Shown here one piece after another: positions 1 through 7,496 of a stretch of 15,264 nt of DNA. The notes under the pieces were generated by a model. The model was not told the origin of the DNA, made no database searches, and worked only from the letters and a program-made list of their open reading frames with translations. This DNA is from Oscillospiraceae bacterium (GTDB lineage: Bacteria > Bacillota > Clostridia > Oscillospirales > Ruminococcaceae): assembly GCA_015067375.1 (NCBI GenBank), contig SVMQ01000029.1:1-15264 (forward strand), written 5' to 3'. Position numbers and translations under genes: made by a program. Every line of letters starts with the position of its first letter. Within the stretch, counting starts at the first letter, position 1.

Positions 1-468
1 TACCTCTACCGCGTCAACATCGTAGGGGTAGAGGCTGAGGTGATGGATATACGGATCGCTGCGGAATGGGTGAGCATGTACTACTATTCCGCCGTTCTCG
101 CGTACAGTGGAGAACAGCTTGCGCTCATCCTCATGCATGAGGAGCTGCTCGTTGGCTTTCAGCCAGTCCTTGTCGATGCCGTAGATGAGGAAGTCAGAGC
201 TGTACTTGCAGTATTCGATGCCGAAAAATACTTTAAGCCCTATCTCATCGCCTACTTCCTTAGCTATCTCATAGCCGCGGCAGTAGAGGTCGATGCGCTC
301 CTCCCACGGCAGGTCGCGTGGCACGGAGGTGTTTCCGTTGAAGAAGTGGTTGGTGACAAAGATGCCGTCATAACCCATCTCCTTATGCGCTCTTGCCATT
401 TCATCGGCAGGTGCGCTGGAGCAGGCGCTGCCCTCTTTTGTGTGAAGATGTGTTTCGTACTTATACAT
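1..468 (-). CDS. PHP-domain phosphoesterase, 3' end beyond the window
   Basis: Only the first 156 codons are inside the window; the gene continues past base 1. The product starts MYKYETHLHTKEG, and the H-L-H near residues 8-10 is the first metal-binding motif of the PHP (polymerase and histidinol phosphatase) superfamily. Further PHP-like motifs are VTNHF (about residues 39-43) and VVHAHPF (about 131-137). PHP proteins are metal-dependent phosphoesterases of the cytoplasm; the substrate cannot be told from this part. The start at 466-468 is preceded by AAAGGAAC and by a recognisable promoter, so the gene is transcribed on its own and not as part of the larger module upstream. It could be a histidinol-phosphatase-like or nucleotide phosphoesterase member. 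The family call is firm, the function open. Confidence 0.85.
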   Translation of the reverse strand, partial: MYKYETHLHTKEGSACSSAPADEMARAHKEMGYDGIFVTNHFFNGNTSVPRDLPWEERIDLYCRGYEIAKEVGDEIGLKVFFGIEYCKYSSDFLIYGIDKDWLKANEQLLMHEDERKLFSTVRENGGIVVHAHPFRSDPYIHHLSLYPYDVDAVEV

Positions 469-505
469 AAGAACTCTGTTCCTTTCAGTTAAAATATTCA
501 TATTA

Positions 506-534
506 ATTTTATCACAACTGCGTTATTTTTGCAA
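506..534 (-). promoter_or_regulatory. Promoter of the PHP-domain gene
   Basis: Read on the minus strand, TTGCAA (529-534) and TAAAAT (506-511) are separated by exactly 17 nt, about 40 bases upstream of the start codon. It has a real -35 box and none of the 11-bp repeats seen at the other minus-strand promoters of this locus, so it serves as an internal contrast. Confidence 0.6.
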
Positions 535-597
535 TAGAGAATTGAGCACAGCATTCAGAAATAAGTGAAATACAGATGATCTACAAATCGCTTTTTT

Positions 598-670
598 GCG
601 ATCTGACCGAGCGAGTTCATATTCACTGCACGATAGAAAGCTTTGCGGCTGAAATTGAAGTAAATATGAT
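598..670 (+). pseudogene. Decayed tail of a tyrosine-recombinase (integrase) gene
   Basis: The plus strand reads DLTERVHIHCTIESFAAEIE from base 600. It matches the C-terminus of phage/ICE-type tyrosine recombinases, normally DVTERVYTHRTIE. The nucleophilic tyrosine of VYTH is replaced (VHIH), and the frame then runs on without the normal stop. Bases 598-658 match 11155-11215 at 52 of 61 positions without gaps. Upstream of base 598 no integrase-like reading remains. This is a non-functional fragment of a former mobile element. Confidence 0.6.
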
Positions 671-677
671 GAACGAT

Positions 678-712
678 ATGAAAAGGCGGTTGCTTTACAG
701 CGACCGCCTCAG
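678..712 (-). terminator. Rho-independent terminator of the kinase/regulator operon, inside a repeat
   Basis: On the minus strand AGGCGGT (703-709) pairs with ACCGCCT (684-690), with a partly paired inner section, followed by TTTTC. It lies about 135 bases after the stop codon of the last gene of the response-regulator operon. The hairpin is part of a roughly 90-bp repeat also found at about 11860-11965. Confidence 0.6.
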
Positions 713-770
713 TATTTGCGTATTGTGAGCATATCTTGTGTATCGCGAAACAGATCATACTCATTTGCAG
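684..770. repeat. Dispersed repeat, copy 1 (other copy near 11862-11955)
   Basis: Shared blocks, in order on the plus strand, are the AGGCGGT hairpin, ACAGCGACCGCCTCA, ATATTTG-like sequence, TATTGTGAG, then ATCA-ACTCATTT and GCTGTT/GACTGTT. The copies are diverged but collinear. Each lies beyond an integrase C-terminal remnant. The 770-840 stretch that follows shows no gene or motif. Confidence 0.55.
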
Positions 771-843
771 ACTGTTGCAGCAAGCACAGACCTACACAAT
801 ATAAATCACCGCCGTAAGGAGGAAAAGGTACAGCGAAGCGTTG

Positions 844-1245
844 CTATTTCATCAGTTCATCCGTCAGCCTGATTATCTCAGGGGCGATCTTTTCGCGCTC
901 TTTTTTAATAATGCGGTTATATACGGGATAAGCCACACATACAAGCGCTATGCCGACGATGCCCACAAGTATTCCAACGAGCATAGCCGTTGCTCCCTGC
1001 AGACCGAGCAGCTCCCCGATCTCTGTCATTGCAAGGCTCATGCCCGTTCCCAGTATCAGTGCTCCGATCACACCCAACACGAGTGACACTACCGTTGCTT
1101 TTTTTGTGACCGCAGCGTCAAGCCGACGGAGCTGCTCCATCTTGTCCTCGGTCTTTTCGGGAGCTTCGTACTTTTTGCGAATGTTCTTTATCTCCTCCTG
1201 CTCCTTTGCGGAGTAGGTATAATTGAATGTTCCTTTGTTCTCCAT
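844..1245 (-). CDS. Small two-helix membrane protein, paralog 1 of 3
   Basis: 133 residues, no known enzyme motif. A charged N-terminal part of about 50 residues (FNYTYSAKEQEEIKNIRKKY) is followed by two hydrophobic segments at about 51-73 and 86-108, then a conserved YPVYNRIIKKEREKIAPEI tail. It is clearly paralogous to the products at 9629-9994 and 10082-10480: shared features are the YSAKE / IRxxY start, a LRRLDAxV motif, GxGMSLAMTxIG after helix 1, and YP(V/I)Y after helix 2. The start codon at 1243-1245 lies 3 bases after the previous stop and its AAAGGAG site is within the last codons of that gene, so it is translationally coupled. It is the last gene of the regulator-kinase operon. The role is unknown; the context suggests envelope stress. 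Confidence 0.85.
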   Translation of the reverse strand: MENKGTFNYTYSAKEQEEIKNIRKKYEAPEKTEDKMEQLRRLDAAVTKKATVVSLVLGVIGALILGTGMSLAMTEIGELLGLQGATAMLVGILVGIVGIALVCVAYPVYNRIIKKEREKIAPEIIRLTDELMK

Positions 1246-1248
1246 AGA

Positions 1249-2133
1249 TTACTCCTTTGCTGCATTCAGCAGCTTTATCTTTTTCGTTCCCTGTACTATC
1301 ATATAGACCGCCAATATCACCACCGTGACCGATACGGCAGCGCCGACGCAGCCCAGCAGTATCTTTTGCGAGAACGCATCCATCGTACCGTCGCTGAATG
1401 TTGTCAGCAGCGTTGATGTAAGCGTCAGCATGGATACGCACGCCGCTGCAAAGCTTATAGCTTTGGTTGCCGAGAATATTGGGCTGTTGTACTTTTTGTA
1501 TTTCACCATATTTATGATCGCAGTTGTAAATGCCGTAAAGGTATAGGCAGCCATTGCGATAGCTGTTATCATGTGGTGTGTGAATGTTCTGTTCCAGTAT
1601 ATCATAAAGAATACGATAAGCGCCAGTGCAAGGTTCATCACGAGAAACACGATACCGCAGGCACGATATTTGCGAAGCTCCTCAAGCATCTTTTCTCCTG
1701 GCTCATGCTTTCTCGAATGCCGCACCAGAAAGAACCTCATCACCGCGAGGCAGATATAATAAGCGCCGAGCGAACTAAACCAGAACGTACGGTGATAAAT
1801 ACCGAGCCAGAGTTGGAAGATACCATACAATCCATTCCATGCAAGCGAGCCGTAAAGCGAGATGTTCACACGCAGACGAGTATCCTCCTGCCATAGCCTT
1901 GCATACTTGTTCTCGTTCTTGAAAGTCCTGAAAAAGCAGATAAGATACGGTATCTTAAAGCACCATATTGTTAGCGTATAAGCGGCAAGCACGTAGGAGA
2001 TTATCGCTATGACCGACTCTGTTCCCAGAAACACCATTGAATAAACAAGAAATGCGGTGGCAACAGGAATCAGTATTATCATAACGGCAATGTGTGGAAA
2101 CAGCAGTGCTTTGCCGAGTTTTTTCCAGTCCAT
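1249..2133 (-). CDS. Multi-pass membrane protein of unknown function
   Basis: 294 residues, with about seven to eight hydrophobic segments (roughly 13-35, 40-62, 96-116, 120-138, 157-179, 186-206, 222-245, 258-283) joined by short basic loops such as RTFKNENKYARLW and RHSRKHEPGEK. No transport, enzyme or sensor motif is recognised. The start ATG lies one base after the kinase stop (TGATATG) with GGAGGG upstream, so it is translated with the kinase. Membrane proteins encoded directly after a kinase often modulate sensing or serve as accessory resistance factors; that is inference here. Confidence 0.8.
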   Translation of the reverse strand: MDWKKLGKALLFPHIAVMIILIPVATAFLVYSMVFLGTESVIAIISYVLAAYTLTIWCFKIPYLICFFRTFKNENKYARLWQEDTRLRVNISLYGSLAWNGLYGIFQLWLGIYHRTFWFSSLGAYYICLAVMRFFLVRHSRKHEPGEKMLEELRKYRACGIVFLVMNLALALIVFFMIYWNRTFTHHMITAIAMAAYTFTAFTTAIINMVKYKKYNSPIFSATKAISFAAACVSMLTLTSTLLTTFSDGTMDAFSQKILLGCVGAAVSVTVVILAVYMIVQGTKKIKLLNAAKE

Positions 2134-2134
2134 A

Positions 2135-3202
2135 TCACGCCCTCCGTATCTTCACGGTGAAAGCGGAGCCTTTGCCGACAGCGCTTTCTACGCTTATCTC
2201 GCCCTGCATGATATCCACGACCCTCTTGACCAGAGCAAGTCCCAGACCGTTGCCCTGCACCGAATGCGAGGTATCGCCCTGATAGAATTTCTCGAAGATA
2301 TGCGCGCCCACTTCAGGAGTCATACCGCAGCCTGTATCGGTCACTTTCACAACTGCATGATGCTCTGTTGCGGTGAGAGTTACGGTCACTGTGCCGCCTG
2401 ACGGAGTGAACTTGAACGCATTGGAAAACAGATTGTTCCAGACATGGCTCAGAAGCTCTGCGTCTGCCTTTACCCGTACATTTTCAGCGATATCGGTGTC
2501 TATTTCGATCTCTGCCTTTTCCCATACATTTTCATATTGCAAAAGGCACTCACAAAGCTGCTCGCCGAGGTCGAACTCCGTCACCTGCGGATATATCTGC
2601 TGATTTTCCAGTCGGTTCAGCTTCAAGATGTTGGTCATCATATCCGCCATACGGCGCGAGCCGTCAGTAACGCCTTTAGCGTATTCGATACGCTTTTCAT
2701 CGCTTAAATTCGGTGTTTGCAATAGAGTTCCGTAATTCTGCATTACAGCAAGGGGAGTTTTCATCTCGTGAGATACATTGGCAATAAAATCGGTGCGCAG
2801 AGTTTCTACGCTGGAAAGCTCCTTGGCCATTCGGTTTATCGCTTCGGCTATCTGGTTGAAGCCCTCCAGACCTGAGCTTTGCATAGGCTTTATGCGGACA
2901 GAAAAATCTCCCGACATTATCTTTGCAGTTGCTTCGGTTATGATCTTTGTGGGGCGTTCCACCATTATCTTACGACGGATATAATCGGCAAGCTTAAAAA
3001 GGAGCGTTATCAGGATAACGTTCAGAAACGTTACCTTTGCGGCAGCTGCGACATTGTCGGAAGTAAGTGTGAGGTCCATCGTATCTGCAAATATGCTTAT
3101 AAACAGCATCATACAACAGGATACGATAAATCCCACTGTCAGGAAAAACAGCATGAAGCTGCTGACCGCTCCCAGTATGCTTTGCAGTGTCAGCTTCTTC
3201 AC
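2135..3202 (-). CDS. Sensor histidine kinase (EnvZ/PhoR-like, HAMP-containing)
   Basis: 355 residues. Two membrane segments (about 13-38 and 53-74) flank a short extracytoplasmic loop of only about 15 residues, so it probably senses a signal in or at the membrane or through a partner. A HAMP-like linker (about 75-130) leads to the dimerisation/phosphoacceptor region with FIANVSHEMKTPL (phospho-His145), then the ATPase domain with N box WNNLFSNAFKFT (255-266), G1 DTGCGM (289-294), FEKFY and G2 GNGLGLAL (317-324). All catalytic motifs are present. It starts with GTG at 3200-3202, overlapping the regulator's TGA stop by four bases. The tiny sensor loop is typical of intramembrane-sensing kinases tied to peptide-antibiotic ABC transporters, which fits the neighbours. 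Confidence 0.95.
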   Translation of the reverse strand: MKKLTLQSILGAVSSFMLFFLTVGFIVSCCMMLFISIFADTMDLTLTSDNVAAAAKVTFLNVILITLLFKLADYIRRKIMVERPTKIITEATAKIMSGDFSVRIKPMQSSGLEGFNQIAEAINRMAKELSSVETLRTDFIANVSHEMKTPLAVMQNYGTLLQTPNLSDEKRIEYAKGVTDGSRRMADMMTNILKLNRLENQQIYPQVTEFDLGEQLCECLLQYENVWEKAEIEIDTDIAENVRVKADAELLSHVWNNLFSNAFKFTPSGGTVTVTLTATEHHAVVKVTDTGCGMTPEVGAHIFEKFYQGDTSHSVQGNGLGLALVKRVVDIMQGEISVESAVGKGSAFTVKIRRA

Positions 3203-3870
3203 TTAATCACCGCCTTGTAGCCAAGCCCGTGAACCGTCTTTATTTCAAAATCCTCGCAGTCCGAAAGCTTTGAGCGCAGCTTTGTCATGTACACATCAAC
3301 GGCTCTTGGAGCTGTTTCGGTGTCAGCATCCCAGAATTCATCCATAAGCTGTGTTCGGGTAAAGGTCTTTTTTGGATAACTCAGCAGCTTGTACAGGATA
3401 CTGAATTCACGATTGGTAAGGTTTATCTCCTCATCGCCGAGATATGCGGTGTGCTCGTCAGCGTCCATCACAAAGCTGCCTATTTCAAGCTTTCGTGATG
3501 ATGCTATCTTTGCTCGTCGAAGCAGTGCGCCGATACGCAGAAACAGCTCATCAAGGTCGATAGGCTTTACCATATAGTCGTCCACGCCGATGCGGAAGCC
3601 TCTCTGCTTGGATGCGATATCGTCACGGGCAGTCATAAACAGGATAGGGATATCCTGATTAAGCTCCCGTACATTTTTCGCAAACTCGAAGCCATCTACA
3701 TCGGGCATCATGATATCCGACACGATAAGGTCGAACATATTATCATACAGAGCATCGTAGGCTTCGGTAGCATTCAGGTAGCCTGTTGACTCGTATCCGC
3801 TGTGGTTCAGAAACGAGCAGACGGTCTTGTTCAGCTCCTTGTCATCCTCTACAACTAATATCTTAAACAT
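3199..3870 (-). CDS. OmpR/PhoB-family response regulator
   Basis: 223 residues from the chosen start MFKILVVEDD (3868-3870), which has GGAGGT seven bases upstream; an in-frame ATG at 3889-3891 is possible but would overlap the ribosome site. The receiver domain shows acidic residues D9/D10, phosphoacceptor D52 in VSDIMMPDVDG, T80 and K102. A winged-helix DNA-binding domain fills about 128-223 (LTNREFSILYKLLSYPKKTFTR and a C-terminal VHGLGYKAV). It is phosphorylated by the kinase encoded next and is expected to bind tandem direct repeats. Its own promoter carries two 11-bp-phased half-sites, suggesting positive autoregulation. Confidence 0.95.
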   Translation of the reverse strand: MFKILVVEDDKELNKTVCSFLNHSGYESTGYLNATEAYDALYDNMFDLIVSDIMMPDVDGFEFAKNVRELNQDIPILFMTARDDIASKQRGFRIGVDDYMVKPIDLDELFLRIGALLRRAKIASSRKLEIGSFVMDADEHTAYLGDEEINLTNREFSILYKLLSYPKKTFTRTQLMDEFWDADTETAPRAVDVYMTKLRSKLSDCEDFEIKTVHGLGYKAVIK

Positions 3871-3905
3871 AGCTTTACCTCCGCATATCATATCTTTACA
3901 TTGTT

Positions 3906-3937
3906 ATTGTACCACACAAATGTTAAAGTTTTGTTTA
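3906..3937 (-). promoter_or_regulatory. Promoter P1 of the regulator operon with two 11-bp-phased half-sites
   Basis: On the minus strand the half-sites TAAACA (3932-3937) and TTAACA (3921-3926) are 11 bp apart. The second begins 15 nt upstream of the -10 TACAAT (3906-3911). There is no acceptable -35 box. Geometry and half-sites match promoters P2, P3 and P4 further upstream. Probable binding site for the response regulator; binding is inferred, the repeat is seen. Confidence 0.65.
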
Positions 3938-3964
3938 CGTTTCGGTATTTTTCAGAAATTTTTC

Positions 3965-4005
3965 TCAAAATCAGCGGCAGTGCCTTTTACAGACACTGCC
4001 GAAAA
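3965..4005 (-). terminator. Terminator after the second ABC permease
   Basis: CGGCAGTG (3975-3982) and CACTGCCG (3994-4001) form a perfect 8-bp stem just after the permease stop codon. On the minus strand it is followed by CTGATTTTGAG, a modest T-rich tract. It would separate the transporter operon from the regulator operon, perhaps incompletely. Confidence 0.55.
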
Positions 4006-4007
4006 GA

Positions 4008-4817
4008 TCATACAAGACTTGTTTTGCTCAGGATCACTTTGCTGATAGCACCAAGCCCGAATGCAAACACCAGTCCGCCTATCAGACAAAGGAGCACGTT
4101 TATCATTGTAGAGCCTAGCGGAGTTATCATGGACACCATCATAAACAGGAGCATACCTCCGCCGAGCGAGCCGCAGAGTGCCAACCATGCTCTCTGCTTT
4201 GCCGCTACACTGATAAGCACGAAGATCGCAATGAACACAAGCATCAGGAACACCTTTGCTATCATACACATCACAAGATTCCCCGCAGTAAGTCCGTGAA
4301 GATCAAAGGACAGACCCGAGATAGCGCCGCCAAGCACCGAGCCGATAAAGTAGGCGATGAGCATAAGCGCTCCGCACACAAAGCCTGCAAGGGTCTTGGA
4401 GATGACATAATCGCCTTTCTTTGCACGGACGGTAAAGAGATTTTTGGCATAGCCGCTTCTGAAATCATCGGATATGAACAGGCAGATAAACACCGCCGCC
4501 ATCATAAACACCATGTTTATATTGCACATCATAAAAACATCGCTGCCGCCCATGTCTTCGCCATCTGGAAGCGTACCGATGTTCTGCCATGTATTTTCGG
4601 GTACTTCCATAATGGTTTCCACACCCGTCTGCGGATCAACTGAGACCGAGCCGTCCATCATAGCCATCATAACTGTCATGAGGATAGGCATAACAAGTGC
4701 GCAGGCTATCAGTATGTAAAAGAGCTTTGATTTGAACATTCTCCTGAAATCGACCTTCAGCATACTGCGGAGCCGCTTTCCGAAGCTATATTGGGGAAAC
4801 TTCACTGTATTCTCCAT
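4008..4817 (-). CDS. ABC-2 type permease, second pair (BcrB-like)
   Basis: 269 residues with about six membrane segments. Segment 1 (about 33-53) follows a basic amphipathic N-terminus (KVDFRRMFKSKLFYIL). A roughly 40-residue acidic outside loop precedes segment 2, and KNLFTVRAKKGDYVISKTLAG is the cytoplasmic stretch expected to contact the ATPase. It pairs with the ATPase at 4819-5718: the start ATG lies one base after that gene's TAA, with GGGAGG positioned within its last codons. It shares this arrangement and the RAKK/HAKK-xDYxISKTL motif with the permease at 5731-6567, so the two pairs arose by duplication. The family exports or removes peptide antibiotics from the membrane; the substrate is unknown. 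Confidence 0.88.
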   Translation of the reverse strand: MENTVKFPQYSFGKRLRSMLKVDFRRMFKSKLFYILIACALVMPILMTVMMAMMDGSVSVDPQTGVETIMEVPENTWQNIGTLPDGEDMGGSDVFMMCNINMVFMMAAVFICLFISDDFRSGYAKNLFTVRAKKGDYVISKTLAGFVCGALMLIAYFIGSVLGGAISGLSFDLHGLTAGNLVMCMIAKVFLMLVFIAIFVLISVAAKQRAWLALCGSLGGGMLLFMMVSMITPLGSTMINVLLCLIGGLVFAFGLGAISKVILSKTSLV

Positions 4818-4818
4818 C

Positions 4819-5718
4819 TTATTTGCCTCCCTTCATCAGATCAATGTAGTATTCTTCAAGACCTATCTTATCAGTCGTTATCTCAGTAACAGGTATGCCG
4901 TTTTCATACAGGTAAGTTACGACATCTTCGGGAGTAGTCAGGTCATATACACGGATATATCCTGCTTCGTCCTCCTCTACACGGGAGTATTTGCATCCGA
5001 GCAGGTTCTTTGCCCTGCTCATTTCTTCTGCCTTAATCGCAATATAGGTACGGCAGCTTGCGTCCAGCTCAGCGGCGGTCATCTCGCATATCATCTTGCC
5101 GTGGCGGATGATCCCGTAATGTGTTGCGACCTTCTGAAGCTCACCGAGCAGATGTGAAGATACAACGATACTGCGCTTGCCGTCCCTGATAATATCGGTG
5201 AACACCTCACGCATGATGCGCATACCGTCTGCGTCAAGGCCGTTAAGAGGCTCGTCCAGCACAAGCAAAGTGGGATCTCCGAGAAGTGCCATCGCAATGC
5301 CTACTCTCTGCTTCATACCGAGGGAGCAGTTCTTGTATTTGTTGCCTGCTGCGCCCTCCATCCTGACCATTTTCAGCACCTTAATGACCTCTTGCTCTGC
5401 ATTAACGATGCTTAAATTTTCCGCCTGAAGTATCATGTTGTCCCATACTGTAAGACCTGCAAAGCAACCCGGGGCTTCTATCAGCGCGCCTACCTTTGCT
5501 CTCACAGATACATCGGTGTTATCCTCGCCATACAGCTTTATCGAGCCGCCGCTTTTCGGGATAAGACCGCAGATCATCTTCTCGGTGGTGGATTTACCAG
5601 AGCCGTTTTCTCCGATAAAGCCGTAGATAGCACCCATAGGAACTGTCATATCCAGTCCGCATACAGCCTGCTTTTCGCCGAAATTCTTTGATAAATTCTT
5701 TATTTCTATCGCATTCAT
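4819..5718 (-). CDS. ABC transporter ATPase, second pair (BcrA / lantibiotic-immunity type)
   Basis: 299 residues from MNAIEIKNLSKNF; the start at 5716-5718 is preferred over the ATG three bases earlier because it gives seven-base spacing to GGAGG and matches the paralog's start. Walker A is GENGSGKST (about 36-44), the signature SLGMKQR, and Walker B LLVLDEPLNGLD, followed by the switch histidine in VSSHLLGEL. The Q-loop region reads GALIEAPGCF, the form usual in BcrA-like ATPases where the glutamine is replaced. About 70 C-terminal residues form the variable tail typical of this subfamily (EEYYIDLMKGGK). It powers the permease encoded next. The upstream permease stop is only 12 bases away, so all four transporter genes are one transcript. 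Confidence 0.93.
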   Translation of the reverse strand: MNAIEIKNLSKNFGEKQAVCGLDMTVPMGAIYGFIGENGSGKSTTEKMICGLIPKSGGSIKLYGEDNTDVSVRAKVGALIEAPGCFAGLTVWDNMILQAENLSIVNAEQEVIKVLKMVRMEGAAGNKYKNCSLGMKQRVGIAMALLGDPTLLVLDEPLNGLDADGMRIMREVFTDIIRDGKRSIVVSSHLLGELQKVATHYGIIRHGKMICEMTAAELDASCRTYIAIKAEEMSRAKNLLGCKYSRVEEDEAGYIRVYDLTTPEDVVTYLYENGIPVTEITTDKIGLEEYYIDLMKGGK

Positions 5719-5730
5719 CATATCGCCTCC

Positions 5731-6567
5731 TTAATACACATCGCTCTTTGAGAGAAGCTTCGTGCCGAGCACATTATAGAATACCGTCCATGCCGCCGAC
5801 ACGATAACGCATATCAGGAGAGCGCCGATGTTTGAAGAAAGGTTTGCATTGACCGACGAGCCATACAGGAAAATATTCAGGAAGAACGTGGGGACAGAAA
5901 GGTTTTCCACGATAGCCGCAACTCCGATGATAAGGATACCTGTGCCGAAAAAGAAGCTTGATACGATGGAAACACCGAAGTATCTTCTGAATATCACATT
6001 AAGGAAGGTGTAAAGGCTTGCCCAGCCGAAAGACATCACCATTTTGCCGAGTATCGCAACTATAAGAGAGCCTATGTTTACATCAGTTTCATAGCCTGCA
6101 AACAGGCCGCCCACAACGCCGCCGATAAGGTAAGTGATGCACATACAAGCCATCGCAAAAGCACATACGAGCGTCTTGGAGATCATATAGTCCTGCTTCT
6201 TTGCGTGGGTGGTGAAAAGCTGTTTTACATATCCGCTCTTATAGTCGTGTCCGATAAAGATGGACACCATGATACCGCCGAATATGAACACCATATTCAT
6301 ATTTGCATAATCAGCTATGCCCTCAATTACATAAAGCGACTTGGACGCGGCAATTATCTGCCACATATTCGAATAAAGCGGTACAGAAGTCGTTCCGTCG
6401 GGGGCAGGCATCATAGTCATAGCCGAGATCATTGCGGGAATGATAGCGGCGATCGCAAGGAATATGTAAAACATCGGGGTATGGAACAGGCGGTAAAGAT
6501 CCACGCCCAGCATACCTTTTATTCGTTCCGTAAAACTCGGAGCTTTAAACTCAGGTTCTCTTGCCAT
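5731..6567 (-). CDS. ABC-2 type permease, first pair (BcrB-like)
   Basis: 278 residues from MAREPEFKAP. The start at 6565-6567 is chosen because GGAGG lies nine bases upstream; the in-frame ATG at 6574-6576 directly abuts that site and is unlikely. About six membrane segments, with FHTPMFYIFLAIAAIIPAM first, an outside loop (PAPDGTTSVPLYSN), the coupling stretch KQLFTTHAKKQDYMISKTL and a glycine-rich YLIGGVVGGLFAGY segment. It overlaps nothing but starts one base after the ATPase TAA. It partners the ATPase at 6569-7471 in a self-protection type exporter; the substrate is unknown. Confidence 0.88.
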   Translation of the reverse strand: MAREPEFKAPSFTERIKGMLGVDLYRLFHTPMFYIFLAIAAIIPAMISAMTMMPAPDGTTSVPLYSNMWQIIAASKSLYVIEGIADYANMNMVFIFGGIMVSIFIGHDYKSGYVKQLFTTHAKKQDYMISKTLVCAFAMACMCITYLIGGVVGGLFAGYETDVNIGSLIVAILGKMVMSFGWASLYTFLNVIFRRYFGVSIVSSFFFGTGILIIGVAAIVENLSVPTFFLNIFLYGSSVNANLSSNIGALLICVIVSAAWTVFYNVLGTKLLSKSDVY

Positions 6568-6568
6568 C

Positions 6569-7471
6569 TTACGCATCCTCCTTCTGTGACATCAGCTCGA
6601 TATAATATTCTTCAAGACCGATCTTGTTCTTTTTAAGCTCGCTGACCACATGATCGTTCTTCATCAGGACATCAACTATTTCGGCTGTATTCTCCACATC
6701 GTAAACACGGATATAGTCGCCGTCAATGCGAACGTCCGCATACTTTTCTGCAAGCACCGCCTTTGCGCCTGACATATCCTTTGTTTTCAGCGACACAAAG
6801 ACCTGCGCTCTTGCGTCCATTTCCTCGGCGGATATCTCCATTATCATCCGTCCCTGACGTATCACGCCGTAATGAGTAGCGATCTTTTCAAGCTCGCCGA
6901 GGATATGAGAGGATATCAGCACAGTGCATCCGTAGTTTTTCGTGATGTCCACAAGAATCTCACGCATAATGCGCATACCATCGGTATCCAGACCATTGAT
7001 AGGCTCGTCCAGAATGAGTAGTGCAGGCTCTCCGAGGAGTGCCATTGCAATGCCTATCCTCTGCTTCATACCGAGTGAACAGCTTTTGAACTTGATGTTT
7101 GCGCTGTCCTCCATACGTACGATCTTCAGTACGCGTTCTATTTCTTCATCGGGATTTTCAAGCCCTAAATTGATAGTCTGCATACGCAGATTCTGATACA
7201 CGCTGGAATTCGGAAAGCATCCTGCATTTTCTATAAGCGCTCCCACTCTTACTCGTACACCTGCGTCGGTGTAATCTTTGCCAAACAGGCTGATAGTTCC
7301 CTCATCGGGCACAAGATGTCCGCAGAGCAGCTTCATAGTCGTGGATTTGCCTGAACCATTCTCGCCGATAAAACCATAGATAGAGCCTACGGGAACGGTC
7401 ATATTGAGATGATCTACCGCATACATCGAGCGAAAGCTCTTGGAAAGATCTCTGATCTCTATTGCATTCAT
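6569..7471 (-). CDS. ABC transporter ATPase, first pair (BcrA / lantibiotic-immunity type)
   Basis: 300 residues from MNAIEIRDLSKSF; GGAGG lies nine bases upstream of the ATG at 7469-7471. Walker A is GENGSGKST (36-44), the signature SLGMKQR (132-138), Walker B LLILDEPING (151-160), and the switch histidine H189 in SSHILGEL. The Q-loop is again replaced (GALIENAGCF, 78-86). Strong similarity to the ATPase at 4819-5718 runs to the last residues (GLEEYYIELM versus GLEEYYIDLM), showing tandem duplication of an ATPase-permease pair. Both lie 3' of a cardiolipin synthase gene, 25 bases after its stop. Confidence 0.93.
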   Translation of the reverse strand: MNAIEIRDLSKSFRSMYAVDHLNMTVPVGSIYGFIGENGSGKSTTMKLLCGHLVPDEGTISLFGKDYTDAGVRVRVGALIENAGCFPNSSVYQNLRMQTINLGLENPDEEIERVLKIVRMEDSANIKFKSCSLGMKQRIGIAMALLGEPALLILDEPINGLDTDGMRIMREILVDITKNYGCTVLISSHILGELEKIATHYGVIRQGRMIMEISAEEMDARAQVFVSLKTKDMSGAKAVLAEKYADVRIDGDYIRVYDVENTAEIVDVLMKNDHVVSELKKNKIGLEEYYIELMSQKEDA

Positions 7472-7496
7472 TGTTTGTTTTCCTCCTTTTGCTTTT

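Noticed and set aside
40..492. Plus-strand open frame of 150 codons
   Set aside because: It is the antisense shadow of the PHP-domain gene, which has conserved metal motifs, a ribosome site and a promoter on the minus strand.
3871..3891. Earlier ATG for the response regulator
   Set aside because: The GGAGGT ribosome site lies between it and MFKILVV, so the later ATG is the real start.
3887..3892. TATGAT as the -10 of the regulator promoter
   Set aside because: It would put the transcript start almost on the ribosome site and does not keep the 15-nt spacing to the half-sites shared by the other three promoters.
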